A stretch of DNA of 64,000 nucleotides, taken from assembly GCF_001571365.1 (NCBI RefSeq), contig NZ_BCTQ01000008.1, positions 123,446 to 187,445 on the forward strand, given 5' to 3'. The position numbers and the translations under genes were made by a program. The notes beneath the pieces were generated by a model that did not search any database, was not told the origin of the DNA, and saw only the letters and a program-made list of their open reading frames with translations. Positions within the stretch are counted from its first letter, which is position 1. Each line of letters starts with the position of its first letter. This DNA comes from Achromobacter denitrificans NBRC 15125. Its GTDB lineage: Bacteria; Pseudomonadota; Gammaproteobacteria; Burkholderiales; Burkholderiaceae_B. Shown piece by piece: positions 15,354 through 22,624 of the stretch.

Positions 15354-16037
15354 ATGAGCACACTGCAAGAACGCCTTAGAGAGGCGCTCGCCGATTCCCA
15401 AATATCTCAATCGGAACTTGCCCGCCGCGTCGGACTGTCGCGAGGGGCGGTTTCGTTTTGGTTTAACGGGGTCACGAAAGAACTGACCGCCGATAACCTT
15501 TTGGCGGCGGCGCAAGCTCTGGGAGTGAATCCAATCTGGCTGGGCAGCGGTAAGGGGTCCAAGAAGCCAGGTGCTGCACTCCTGTCACCCGATTTTGATA
15601 GCAACGTGGTCCCATCATCCATAGGATCGAGGCGTGTACCACTCATAAACTACGTTCAGGCCGGCGAACTTACTGAGATAGGCGCCGCCTTCTCGGGAGA
15701 AGCCTTGGAATACCTGCTAACCGACATGGATCTGTCGGAACACGCATTCGCACTTGAAATTGCGGGAATGTCTATGTTCCCTGACTTCAAGCCGGGGGAC
15801 CGGATCATCGTGGACCAGGAAGTGTGCCCGCAGCCTGGGGATTTCGTAGTTGCGCGCAATGGCGGCTACGAAGCGACCTTCAAGAAGTACCGCCCCCGTG
15901 GCATTGACGACAATGGGAACGACGTGTTTGAACTCGTTCCCCTCAATGAGGACTTCCCGACGCTGTACAGCAGGCAAGAACCGCTCATCATCATTGGCAC
16001 CATGATGGAACACCGGCGCTACTACCGCCGGGGATAG
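15354..16037 (+). CDS. cI: CI-like lysogeny repressor with LexA-type peptidase
   Basis: A 227-residue repressor. Residues 5-60 are an HTH_3 DNA-binding domain ('SQSELARRVGLSRGAVSFWFNG'). The C-terminal S24 peptidase has a cleavage site Ala103-Gly104 (QAGEL), Ser140 in 'GMSMFPDF' and the catalytic Lys at 177/178. RecA-stimulated self-cleavage, hence SOS induction, is expected. The ATG at 15354 is used; an in-frame ATG at 15312 would lie across the operators. An intrinsic terminator follows the gene. Confidence 0.93.
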   Translation: MSTLQERLREALADSQISQSELARRVGLSRGAVSFWFNGVTKELTADNLLAAAQALGVNPIWLGSGKGSKKPGAALLSPDFDSNVVPSSIGSRRVPLINYVQAGELTEIGAAFSGEALEYLLTDMDLSEHAFALEIAGMSMFPDFKPGDRIIVDQEVCPQPGDFVVARNGGYEATFKKYRPRGIDDNGNDVFELVPLNEDFPTLYSRQEPLIIIGTMMEHRRYYRRG

Positions 16038-16059
16038 CAAGCCAGCTATACAAAAACCG

Positions 16060-16083
16060 ACCGCCCAATAGGCGGTTTTTTTT
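16060..16083 (+). terminator. Intrinsic terminator of cI
   Basis: ACCGCC-CAATA-GGCGGT stem-loop followed by eight T residues, 22 bases after the cI stop codon. Confidence 0.88.
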
Positions 16084-16125
16084 CGCCCTGCGCAGCCGGC
16101 TAGACACTTTCAATCCCGCGAATGA

Positions 16126-16173
16126 TTAGTTCACTTGACATTCATTCCGCCTGATATGTATAGTTCACTTAAC
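16126..16173 (+). promoter_or_regulatory. Second operator-controlled promoter, downstream of cI
   Basis: TTGACA (16135-16140), an 18-bp spacer and TATAGT (16159-16164) form a strong sigma-70 promoter. The 14-mers TTAGTTCACTTGAC (16126-16139) and ATAGTTCACTTAAC (16160-16173) match at 12 of 14 positions, overlap -35 and -10, and match the reverse complement of the operator at 15289-15302. CI and/or Cro should therefore repress this promoter, which drives the rightward genes starting at 16578. Confidence 0.7.
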
Positions 16174-16577
16174 GCCATGCATATGGCTGCTTCACCCCAC
16201 GGACCCGCAGCCAGCAGTCAGGGCATCGCCTCAAGCGGGAGACGTTACCGCCACAAAGTCGGAATGGGGAAGGCGAGCACCGCTCTTTAACAACCAGCCG
16301 CCGATGTTGCTCGCCCCACCTGTGGGGCGTTCCCCGGCTCAATCGCACCTGCGGGCATGGCCGCAGCTCTGCGCGGTGTCCCTGCCGTATCCAGCCCGAC
16401 ATAGCGCGGTCCACGGGTCAACAGGGTGAGGCGTAGACGGCCAAGAACAGAAACGGTCACGCCGGATGGAATGCCGGCAACCCGATTCCGCTGAAAAGCG
16501 GGTTTCGGCCAGCGCTGCGAGTCAGCGCTTACCGAAGCACTCCCCCATCCCAGCGCATGCCCGCGCAAAGGAATCCC
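16174..16577 (+). ncRNA. Long structured leader with boxA, no open frame
   Basis: About 400 bases between the promoter and the first rightward gene. It contains CGCTCTTTAACAA (16281-16293), a match to rRNA-type boxA/NusB sites. GGCGAGCA (16272-16279) can pair with TGCTCGCC (16308-16315), enclosing boxA, or instead CGCCCCAC (16312-16319) pairs with GTGGGGCG (16322-16329); the two folds exclude each other. Further hairpins lie at 16461-16478, 16488-16501 (GAAA tetraloop) and 16511-16529. Antitermination, attenuation or a stable small RNA are possible. Confidence 0.5.
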
Positions 16578-17519
16578 ATGGAACTAAAAGTTAATATCGA
16601 CCTGGAAGCAGCCGTCGCACAGGCACTCGCACCCGAAAAGCTCCAGCCCATTCTGGACAAACACATCATCGGCGCCATCACCAGCGCCATTGATGACGCC
16701 ACGGGCTACCGGAGCACCTTCCGCACCGTTCTCAAGGACCAGCTTGCGGCAGCGATGCCGCACGGCATCGAAATTGCCGATGTCGCGAAGCTCCAGCATG
16801 TGTTGAACGAAGTTTTGCGCAACGCGGTTCACGGTCAGAACGCAACCGCCCTCAATACTGCGCTGGAAAAGGCCGCCGCCAGCGTAATGCCCGACATGCC
16901 GGCCACGCTGAAGCTATCCCAACTGATGGAGGATGCGCGGCACGGGTTGCACGTCGAGGAACGCGAAGCGTTCTACGCGCTGTTTGAGCAAGAGTACGGG
17001 TTCTCGCACCTCTACCTTGACCGCGAGACGAACAAAGGGAGCCGCTACGGCAGCGGGACCAGCGAGACCAAGAAGTACGCCGCAGACTACAGACTTGATT
17101 TCGATAAGGAGGGCCGCTGCTACTCGATGAAGCTGGACGGCAAGCAGGTTACGCCTGGGTACCTTCCCAATGCTGTGGGCGGTTTCGAAGGAACCCTGCT
17201 CGCCCTCTACGTCGGCCGTACGCGCCTCGAATTCGACATGAACTCGGATGGCGTAGCCTCGGCCGCTTCCGAGCAGTACGACTACGGATCCCGAGACGCC
17301 GAAATGCCCATCATCGAGACACACGACGGCATCGGCGGTGCCTACATGTCCGAAACGCCGGGCGGCGTCTTCGGCAACCGGTTGTACTGGGACCGCCGCT
17401 ACTGGTGCGCTTGGGACAACTGGTCCGATTGGGCCAACCCGGGTCTTTTCAACGCCGTCATGGATGACTACGGCGCCCTGGTGCCGGTCCCTCGCCCTCC
17501 CCGCCATATCCCGTACTGA
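16578..17519 (+). CDS. Phage protein of unknown function, 313 aa
   Basis: First gene of the operator-controlled rightward unit, starting MELKVNIDLEAAVAQALAPE with AAAGGA upstream. The N-terminal 120 residues are helical. The C-terminal half is rich in Tyr, Trp, Asp and Gly ('NRLYWDRRYWCAWDNWSDWANPG') and looks like a separate beta-rich domain. No enzymatic motif recognised. Expression would be silenced in the lysogen if CI binds the 16126-16173 sites. Confidence 0.75.
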   Translation: MELKVNIDLEAAVAQALAPEKLQPILDKHIIGAITSAIDDATGYRSTFRTVLKDQLAAAMPHGIEIADVAKLQHVLNEVLRNAVHGQNATALNTALEKAAASVMPDMPATLKLSQLMEDARHGLHVEEREAFYALFEQEYGFSHLYLDRETNKGSRYGSGTSETKKYAADYRLDFDKEGRCYSMKLDGKQVTPGYLPNAVGGFEGTLLALYVGRTRLEFDMNSDGVASAASEQYDYGSRDAEMPIIETHDGIGGAYMSETPGGVFGNRLYWDRRYWCAWDNWSDWANPGLFNAVMDDYGALVPVPRPPRHIPY

Positions 17520-17523
17520 GGAG

Positions 17524-17679
17524 ATGACCATAGACCTGCAACTTATGGCGCGCCGGTATAGGCACTACTGCGACTGGTGCCGACGCAGCGGTTACGCGGC
17601 GCTGGATTGGGCGGATTACAAACAACTGAGCGCCCCGCATTACTGCGCCGGGCAAGCGCCCAGGACGATCCTTTTCTAA
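17524..17679 (+). CDS. Small phage protein, unknown
   Basis: A 51-residue protein starting MTIDLQLMARRYRHYCDWCR, four bases after the preceding stop. It is basic and aromatic, with Cys17, Cys20 and Cys42 that could bind metal. GAGGAG directly abuts the ATG, which is suboptimal, so the internal ATG at residue 8 is an alternative start. Function unknown. Confidence 0.5.
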   Translation: MTIDLQLMARRYRHYCDWCRRSGYAALDWADYKQLSAPHYCAGQAPRTILF

Positions 17680-18318
17680 TCAACTATTGACTCGGGCGCG
17701 AAGGTGCTCCAAAAGACGTTCGACTGAGCTGGAGTTGATATTAGACCTGAAAACCGAAAGGTATGTCTGTTGCAAATACAAGCCGGCTATCTTCATCTCG
17801 ACCACTCGCCACTTCCCGTCGATGTAAAGGAGTTGAAGCTCAATCTGGTGCTCGCCGGCCTGCGATTTCGCCGAATAGTAAATGCAGTCCGCCATGTTTA
17901 GCCTAAGGCACGTGATCTGTATCACAGTGACGGATCCGGGTTTGCTTCGGAGCATTTCCCCTGTCGCTGCTCCAAATTGCGATGGCAGCACCGCTTCGTA
18001 GAAACCTTGCAGCGTCCTCATCACGAACAGGCTGTATAGCTCGATCGCCTCCGCTTGCTGCGATGTGGGCATCGTTCTCCACGCAGGGCCGAAAACAACG
18101 CCCGTCATAGTTTCAATCGCTACTAAACGTCGGAATGCAGGCCCCACGCGCTGAGCGAAAGACTGTTTGGTTTCCTTTTGAAGAGAGGCCAGACCAAGAA
18201 CTGCAGAAGCGACCTTCATTGCATCTGCACCTATCGCTTGAGTCGGCTGAGCGGTTGCGCTACCAAACATTCCGAGCAAGAGAAAAATCAGGCCCGCTCT
18301 CCACAGACGTTCTTTCAT
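17680..18318 (-). CDS. MlaC/Ttg2D-like secreted protein, probable moron
   Basis: A 212-residue protein whose start MKERLWRAGLIFLLLGMFG... is a typical signal peptide ending near ATAQP. The body resembles MlaC (periplasmic phospholipid shuttle): 'VVFGPAWRTMPTSQQAEAIELYSLFVMRTLQGFY' matches the 'vLG..W...t..Q...F...F...L...Y' region, and 'GKWRVVEMKIAGLYLQQTYL' matches the conserved C-terminal 'G.W.VyD..ieGvSl...yR' segment. It stands alone on the minus strand within rightward phage genes. The homology is by eye and not certain. Confidence 0.65.
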   Translation of the reverse strand: MKERLWRAGLIFLLLGMFGSATAQPTQAIGADAMKVASAVLGLASLQKETKQSFAQRVGPAFRRLVAIETMTGVVFGPAWRTMPTSQQAEAIELYSLFVMRTLQGFYEAVLPSQFGAATGEMLRSKPGSVTVIQITCLRLNMADCIYYSAKSQAGEHQIELQLLYIDGKWRVVEMKIAGLYLQQTYLSVFRSNINSSSVERLLEHLRARVNS

Positions 18319-18504
18319 GGTTGCCCCGCAATTTTTCAATATGTTATCTGCGATCGCTGAACAAGCAACTCGCACAAAAGGCGCAATCCATTCCAATTCG
18401 CCCGAAGCTTCGGCATGAGGGGTAGACCGCCGAGAAATCCAGGCGGGCAGTCCGGTGGAAACCCGGCCCCCTTCCCAATCCCCCCACCCCCACGGAGCAA
18501 TGCC

Positions 18505-18579
18505 ATGCTCGAAGCACTCGTACGCTTCATTGAAGAACTGATCGACGTTTTCAACTTCGGCAACACGATCAGCAAGTAG
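18505..18579 (+). CDS. Possible 24-residue amphipathic peptide
   Basis: An ATG at 18505 with ACGGAG 7 bases upstream opens a 24-codon frame whose product begins MLEALVRFIEELIDVFNF. The predicted helix places hydrophobic residues on one face. It occupies the gap between the divergent MlaC-like gene and the cold-shock gene. It could be a genuine micro-protein or chance. Confidence 0.35.
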   Translation: MLEALVRFIEELIDVFNFGNTISK

Positions 18580-18650
18580 CTTTCGGTCGCCCAAAGCCAA
18601 AGGGCCAAATTCCCTGTTTCAAAGGATTCGGCCCCACTTGCTAGGTGCCA

Positions 18651-18676
18651 GCTGGCTTGCCTTAGGGCAAGCCAGC
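18651..18676 (-). terminator. 11-bp hairpin after the cold-shock gene
   Basis: GCTGGCTTGCC and GGCAAGCCAGC form a perfect 11-bp stem with loop TTAG, 6 bases beyond the cold-shock stop codon on the minus strand. No U-tract follows, so it is either a weak terminator or a 3' stabiliser. Confidence 0.5.
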
Positions 18677-18682
18677 CGGTTC

Positions 18683-18892
18683 TTAAATCGGTTTGATCAT
18701 TGTCGCCTGAGGACCTTTCTGTCCTTGGCCGGCGACGAACGACACACGCTGGTTCTCTTCAAGAGATTTGTGCCCGCTGCCCTGAATCTCAGAGTAGTGA
18801 GCGAAGAGGTCCTTACCGCCCAGCTCCGGCATGATAAAGCCGAAGCCCTTGTCGTTGTTGAACCACTTCACAACACCAGTTTCAATCTTCAA
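18683..18892 (-). CDS. Cold-shock (CspA-family) protein
   Basis: A full-length 69-residue single OB-fold RNA/DNA chaperone. RNP1 is KGFGFI (residues 15-20) and RNP2 is LFAH (29-32), with the 'GVVKWFN' start typical of the family. The only plausible start is TTG, preceded by AGGA at normal spacing. It is a single leftward gene among rightward phage genes and is likely cargo that helps phage or host mRNA translation. Confidence 0.9.
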   Translation of the reverse strand: MKIETGVVKWFNNDKGFGFIMPELGGKDLFAHYSEIQGSGHKSLEENQRVSFVAGQGQKGPQATMIKPI

Positions 18893-19072
18893 TGTAAGTC
18901 CTAGATTTTCCAGGGAAAAGTATCCCTATACGCACTATGGGTCATGAGCGGCTACAAAGATATGACCGTTTCTAAATGACACATGTGCCGACCATGCTCA
19001 GGGCCGCCTGAAGAGTCGTCAGCAGCCCGTTCACCCATCAAGTGACCTCCGCGCACCTCTGCGCAGATTCCC

Positions 19073-19198
19073 ATGACCTTGACTGAAACCCTCGCCTGGG
19101 GCCTGGGCCTGCTCGCGTTCGCGCGGCTGGTGCTGGCGCCCATTGGCGATCACATCGCCCGCCGGCGCGCCTCCCGCGACACCTGGAGCCCGAAGTGA
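19073..19198 (+). CDS. Small membrane protein, 41 aa
   Basis: MTLTETLAWGLGLLAFARLVLAP... is a short protein with one predicted transmembrane helix (residues 5-23) and a basic C-terminus (RRRASRD), predicting an N-out/C-in single-span topology. Its stop codon overlaps the GTG start of the next gene (GTGA), which supports translation of both. Function unknown; holin-like or superinfection roles are possible but not supported. Confidence 0.55.
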   Translation: MTLTETLAWGLGLLAFARLVLAPIGDHIARRRASRDTWSPK

Positions 19199-19428
19199 AC
19201 ATCATCAGCGCAAGCGTGCCACCGGTGCGCCATCGTCATCCCATCACGATTAAGCAGGAAGCCCGCACGTTGGGCGCTCTGATCGCCCCGAGCGACCATG
19301 CCGGCCAAGGCAATTGGAGCCAAGACGCGGATATCCCCCTGTGGGCTTGGCCCGCCAGCTTGGCGCTGGCCGCGTTCTGCCTTGTAGGACCGCAGATCTT
19401 GAGCTGGCTGCTCGGGTACCTCTCCTAA
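19195..19428 (+). CDS. Small membrane-anchored protein, 77 aa
   Basis: GTG start coupled to the preceding gene. The first 48 residues are soluble; residues 49-73 ('LWAWPASLALAAFCLVGPQI...') form a C-terminal membrane anchor. With the 41-residue neighbour it makes a two-gene membrane unit. No family recognised. Confidence 0.55.
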   Translation: MNIISASVPPVRHRHPITIKQEARTLGALIAPSDHAGQGNWSQDADIPLWAWPASLALAAFCLVGPQILSWLLGYLS

Positions 19429-19454
19429 ACGTCATGCAGGTCAGGCCGCGTCGG

Positions 19455-19742
19455 CTATTTCCGCGATTTTTGCGGCATCGCTAAAAACTCAATCAGCTCG
19501 CCGTCTGCATCGCAGCCCAGTCCTAAAAGAAAAGTGTGGACATCCACTCCTTGACGAGCGGCTTCTCCTTGTGCTGCTCGCCAGCACTCCACGAGGCGCG
19601 CCTCCTCCACACTAACTTTCATTTCGTGAATCGGCTGAGTCGGCCGATCCGCAGCGCTTTCCCCGCACAGGCGGCTTTCGTAGCAAAACCGCTCCAATCC
19701 CCTGCGGATAGCCGCGCCAAAACGGCTATTCGAGTCTTCCAT
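19455..19742 (-). CDS. Phage protein of unknown function, 95 aa
   Basis: Starts MEDSNSRFGAAIRRGLERFC with an excellent GGAGGT site 5 bases upstream. It has a helical, slightly acidic centre ('VSVEEARLVECWRAAQGEAARQGVDVHTFLLGLG'). It is divergent from the ParB-like gene, so the 55-bp gap must hold both promoters. Function unknown. Confidence 0.6.
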   Translation of the reverse strand: MEDSNSRFGAAIRRGLERFCYESRLCGESAADRPTQPIHEMKVSVEEARLVECWRAAQGEAARQGVDVHTFLLGLGCDADGELIEFLAMPQKSRK

Positions 19743-19797
19743 TCTGACCTCCATTCCAACGCGAAGAATCTTAGCCCAATCACAAGGTGGCCAAACC

Positions 19798-20754
19798 ATG
19801 AACGCTCCCCCCGCATCGTTCAAGACGATGATCAAGGACGGCACGATCAAACGCGCCGATGCAATGAAAGTCCGCTATTCCGATATCCGCGTGAAGGAGG
19901 GTTTCAACCTCCGCGACCTGGATGAGGAATACGATGCCGGGATCGAAGCCCTGGCCTCCTACATCCTGAACGGCGGCACGTTCCCCGCCCTCGAAGTCGT
20001 TGCCCTGCCGGACGGCTCAGGCGTCGAAGTCGTAGACGGCCATCGGCGATATGACGCGCTCGGCCGTGCGATCCAACGCGGCGCGCCCATTGAATGGGTC
20101 TCCGTCGTCGGCTTCCAGGGAAACGAGATAGAGCGCCGCGCGCGCATCTACACCAGCAACGAAGGCGTGAAGCTGCGCCCTCTGGAGGCTGCACGCGGCT
20201 TTAAGCGGTTCCGCGGCATGGGGTTGGATACCGAAGAAATCGCGGCTCTCGTCCACCGCAGCCGCCCCCATATCGAAAACTACCTCGTTCTCGCGGACGC
20301 CGAGCCGGATGTGCAAGCGCTGGTGCGCGGCGGCACGGTCTCTGCCGAGGTCGCGATAGACGCAGTTCGCCAGCACGGCGCCCAGGCCGGAGAGTTCCTG
20401 AGCGGCAAGGTGATCCAGGCCAAGGCCGCCGGCAAATCTAAGGTGACCGCCAGCACCATCCACGGCCGCGCCCTCCCCCGCAAGGTCGTCTCCCCGCTCA
20501 TCAGCGGCGTCGACACCTTCATCAAGCGACTGGACGCCAACCAGCGCGCCACCCTCTTGGACATCCAGGAAGGCCGCGTAGCAAGCGAAACGATCACCAT
20601 CCCGGCCGCTGCCCTGCTGGACCTGTTCCAAGCCCACGGCGCCGTCGAAGCCCTCCGCGCCAAACGCGCCGAGAAAGCCGCTAAGGAGGCACAGCAGGCC
20701 GCCCCCGATACGCAGGCCCCCATCGACCTTGAAAAAGAGGAAGCCACAGCATGA
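19798..20754 (+). CDS. ParB-like protein
   Basis: A 318-residue protein with a ParB/Sulfiredoxin-type N-terminal domain: 'VVDGHRRYDAL' corresponds to the GERR-like box, and 'RARIYTSNEGVKLRPLEAARGFKRF' to the following helix region that precedes a helix-turn-helix ('GLDTEEIAALVHRSRPHIENYL'). The C-terminal tail is Ala/Glu/Lys-rich. There is no partner ParA in the window, so it probably acts as a DNA-binding regulator or nuclease-type accessory protein rather than in partition. Confidence 0.8.
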   Translation: MNAPPASFKTMIKDGTIKRADAMKVRYSDIRVKEGFNLRDLDEEYDAGIEALASYILNGGTFPALEVVALPDGSGVEVVDGHRRYDALGRAIQRGAPIEWVSVVGFQGNEIERRARIYTSNEGVKLRPLEAARGFKRFRGMGLDTEEIAALVHRSRPHIENYLVLADAEPDVQALVRGGTVSAEVAIDAVRQHGAQAGEFLSGKVIQAKAAGKSKVTASTIHGRALPRKVVSPLISGVDTFIKRLDANQRATLLDIQEGRVASETITIPAAALLDLFQAHGAVEALRAKRAEKAAKEAQQAAPDTQAPIDLEKEEATA

Positions 20755-21260
20755 GCGCCCCCAAATCCCAAACCAGCGCCGACGAAGCCCTCAGCAGCTT
20801 CATGGGCGCCGCCTTGGGTTCGCCTGATACCTCCCGGCCTGCCGCGGTGCAGACGCCGCCTTATGGCTCCCCTGACGACGTGGCCCTGCGTATCAGGGAC
20901 TACATTGGCAGGCATGGGCGCGAGAACACCGCGACACTGCTGCTGTATGAAGCCATGAACGCCCTGCGCCAGCCGGCTCCCGCTGCTGGCGATGCGCTGG
21001 CGCTGCCGGAACTCAATGCCGACCTGATCGACATTCTCGGCCGTCCGAACTTCACCTGCATCCGGATTGCGCAACTGCTGCGCCTGTCGGGCGTCGAAAT
21101 CGACAAGAAGGCAGAAGCCGAACAAGCCACCGTCATCCACTACCTCCTGGGCTTCTACCTGAAGCACGGCAGCCAGTGGGCCGAGAAGGCAGGTGAAGAC
21201 ATTGAACGGCTGCGCCTGGCAGCCATTGCCGCCCAGCGGGGCAACGGGGGTGAGGCATGA
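20751..21260 (+). CDS. Phage accessory protein, unknown, 169 aa
   Basis: ATGA-coupled to the ParB-like gene. The first 50 residues are Ser/Pro/Ala-rich; the remainder is helical ('LNADLIDILGRPNFTCIRIAQLLRLSGVEIDKKAEAEQATVIHYLLGFYLKHG'). No recognised domain. Co-transcribed with the following unknowns. Confidence 0.65.
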   Translation: MSAPKSQTSADEALSSFMGAALGSPDTSRPAAVQTPPYGSPDDVALRIRDYIGRHGRENTATLLLYEAMNALRQPAPAAGDALALPELNADLIDILGRPNFTCIRIAQLLRLSGVEIDKKAEAEQATVIHYLLGFYLKHGSQWAEKAGEDIERLRLAAIAAQRGNGGEA

Positions 21261-21637
21261 CAAATGGCCTCGATGTCCTCAATGAGTTCACGAAGGAGGA
21301 AATCATCGCCTTCGTGCGTGAAAAGGGGTTCTTCCTGCGCATCAGTCGCCGGGACCTGCTTTTCATCCGCTGGAAGACTGCTAGCGAGAAGCTGATGGCC
21401 GACTTCGATGCGGAGCTTGCCCGCTGGGAAACTGACAAACCCGACTTCGCGAAGCGCGACGCACTGGCCGTCCAATGTAACGCGACCACCGACATCCAAG
21501 AAAAGATTCGGCTGCTACGCGAGATCGAACCCTACGACAAAGCTCTGCACGACCACCTGATGCGAACAAGAAAGCTGGACGCCCGGCAGAAGGCGGTTGA
21601 CCGCATGTATCGTGCCATTGAAAGGGAGGCAGCATGA
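21257..21637 (+). CDS. Phage accessory protein, unknown, 126 aa
   Basis: A charged, wholly helical protein (MTNGLDVLNEFTKEEIIAFV...) with no recognised domain. It overlaps the genes on both sides by 4 bases, so the rightward accessory operon is continuously coupled. Confidence 0.65.
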   Translation: MTNGLDVLNEFTKEEIIAFVREKGFFLRISRRDLLFIRWKTASEKLMADFDAELARWETDKPDFAKRDALAVQCNATTDIQEKIRLLREIEPYDKALHDHLMRTRKLDARQKAVDRMYRAIEREAA

Positions 21638-22014
21638 AGCGCATGACCCTCGAAGAGTTTCACGCCGCGTGCAAGGCCCAAGCCAGCAGCAGCGAACTGA
21701 CGACGGTTAAGTGCCCGATGTGCGGCACGTTGCAGAACGGACTCGACTTCATCGCGGCCGGTGCGGGTAAGGAGTGGGGCGACGTGGCGTGCCATGTCGG
21801 CGTTGGCTGCGTGGGGCGCTTCACTGGCGCCGGGTCGCCTCGAAAGGAGCCCGACGGCCAGCCCTGCAACTGGAGCCTGGGCGGCCTGTTCAAGACCCAC
21901 CGCATGGTGGTGGTGACGCCCGACGGCATCGAGCATCCGCATTTCGAGCTTGCCAGTCCGGAGGAAGCGGCTGCGCATCACGCCGCCCAGGTCCCGCAGC
22001 AGGGGGAGACGTGA
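21634..22014 (+). CDS. Phage accessory protein with Cys pairs, 126 aa
   Basis: Contains 'VKCPMCGTLQ' (Cys27, Cys30), then 'VACHVGVGCVGRF' and a later Cys in 'QPCNWSLGG', which may form a zinc site. The C-terminal 'FKTHRMVVVTPDGIEHPHFELA' forms a likely beta-hairpin. Similar proteins occur in accessory regions of betaproteobacterial prophages, but no function is known to me. Confidence 0.65.
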   Translation: MKRMTLEEFHAACKAQASSSELTTVKCPMCGTLQNGLDFIAAGAGKEWGDVACHVGVGCVGRFTGAGSPRKEPDGQPCNWSLGGLFKTHRMVVVTPDGIEHPHFELASPEEAAAHHAAQVPQQGET

Positions 22015-22259
22015 TGCTCACCATCAAAGATAAGCCGGGCCGCATCACCGTCGCCGAAATGCGCAGCTACTTCGAAGGCGCGATCAACAACACGCCGGCA
22101 CTCAAGGCGAATACGCCACTGGGCGCGATGGAGATAAACGACACCTTCTCCCACTACCTGGACAGCGACACCGACACGATGTGGATCGGCTTCGCACTCG
22201 GCATGCGCTGCGCGGAACGCATCGCCGCCGCCCAGCCCATCACCAAGGAAAGGACATGA
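22014..22259 (+). CDS. Phage accessory protein, unknown, 81 aa
   Basis: Starts MLTIKDKPGRITVAEMRSYF with GGGGGAG upstream and a TGATG overlap with the previous stop. Mixed alpha/beta pattern. No domain recognised. Confidence 0.6.
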   Translation: MLTIKDKPGRITVAEMRSYFEGAINNTPALKANTPLGAMEINDTFSHYLDSDTDTMWIGFALGMRCAERIAAAQPITKERT

Positions 22260-22378
22260 CCTGGACCTATCTCGCCCTCGGCTTTGCCGCTGGGTGCGGC
22301 TACAGCACCGCAGTCACTTTCATTCTGGCCTATCTGGACAGGCGAGATGAACTGCGGCGCCAGGGCGCGGAGAAGTGA
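22256..22378 (+). CDS. Small membrane protein, 40 aa
   Basis: MTWTYLALGFAAGCGYSTAV... has one transmembrane helix (residues 4-26) and a charged C-terminus (LDRRDELRRQ). AAAGGAC precedes the ATG, and it overlaps both neighbours by 4 bases. Function unknown. Confidence 0.55.
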   Translation: MTWTYLALGFAAGCGYSTAVTFILAYLDRRDELRRQGAEK

Positions 22379-22380
22379 GC

Positions 22381-22623
22381 ATGGGATACATCAACCCTCT
22401 ACTGCGTCTCCCCGCAGGGCAGGCGCTCCGACAGCTGCCCAAGGCCGACCGCGAACGCATCGAAGCGGTTATGCGGGAGTTGCGCGACCAGGCCAACACC
22501 GAAGCTGAAACGGCTTGGCGCCGGCGCAAAGCGCCTATGGCCGCGTACTGGCGCGCCGTCAGCACCTATGCCCGTCACGTCGCCCACGCGCTCGCGAACC
22601 CGACCACCGCGAAGGATCAATGA
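22381..22623 (+). CDS. Small basic phage protein, 80 aa
   Basis: Starts MGYINPLLRLPAGQALRQLP at an ATG with GGAGAAG upstream; a GTG two codons earlier (22375) overlaps the preceding stop and is an alternative. Helical, with many Arg and Ala residues. No domain recognised. Confidence 0.6.
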   Translation: MGYINPLLRLPAGQALRQLPKADRERIEAVMRELRDQANTEAETAWRRRKAPMAAYWRAVSTYARHVAHALANPTTAKDQ

Positions 22624-22624
22624 C

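Noticed and set aside
19798..20754. A plasmid-type partition system
   Set aside because: Only a ParB-like gene is present with no ParA ATPase nearby, and integrase plus tRNA attachment indicate an integrated phage.
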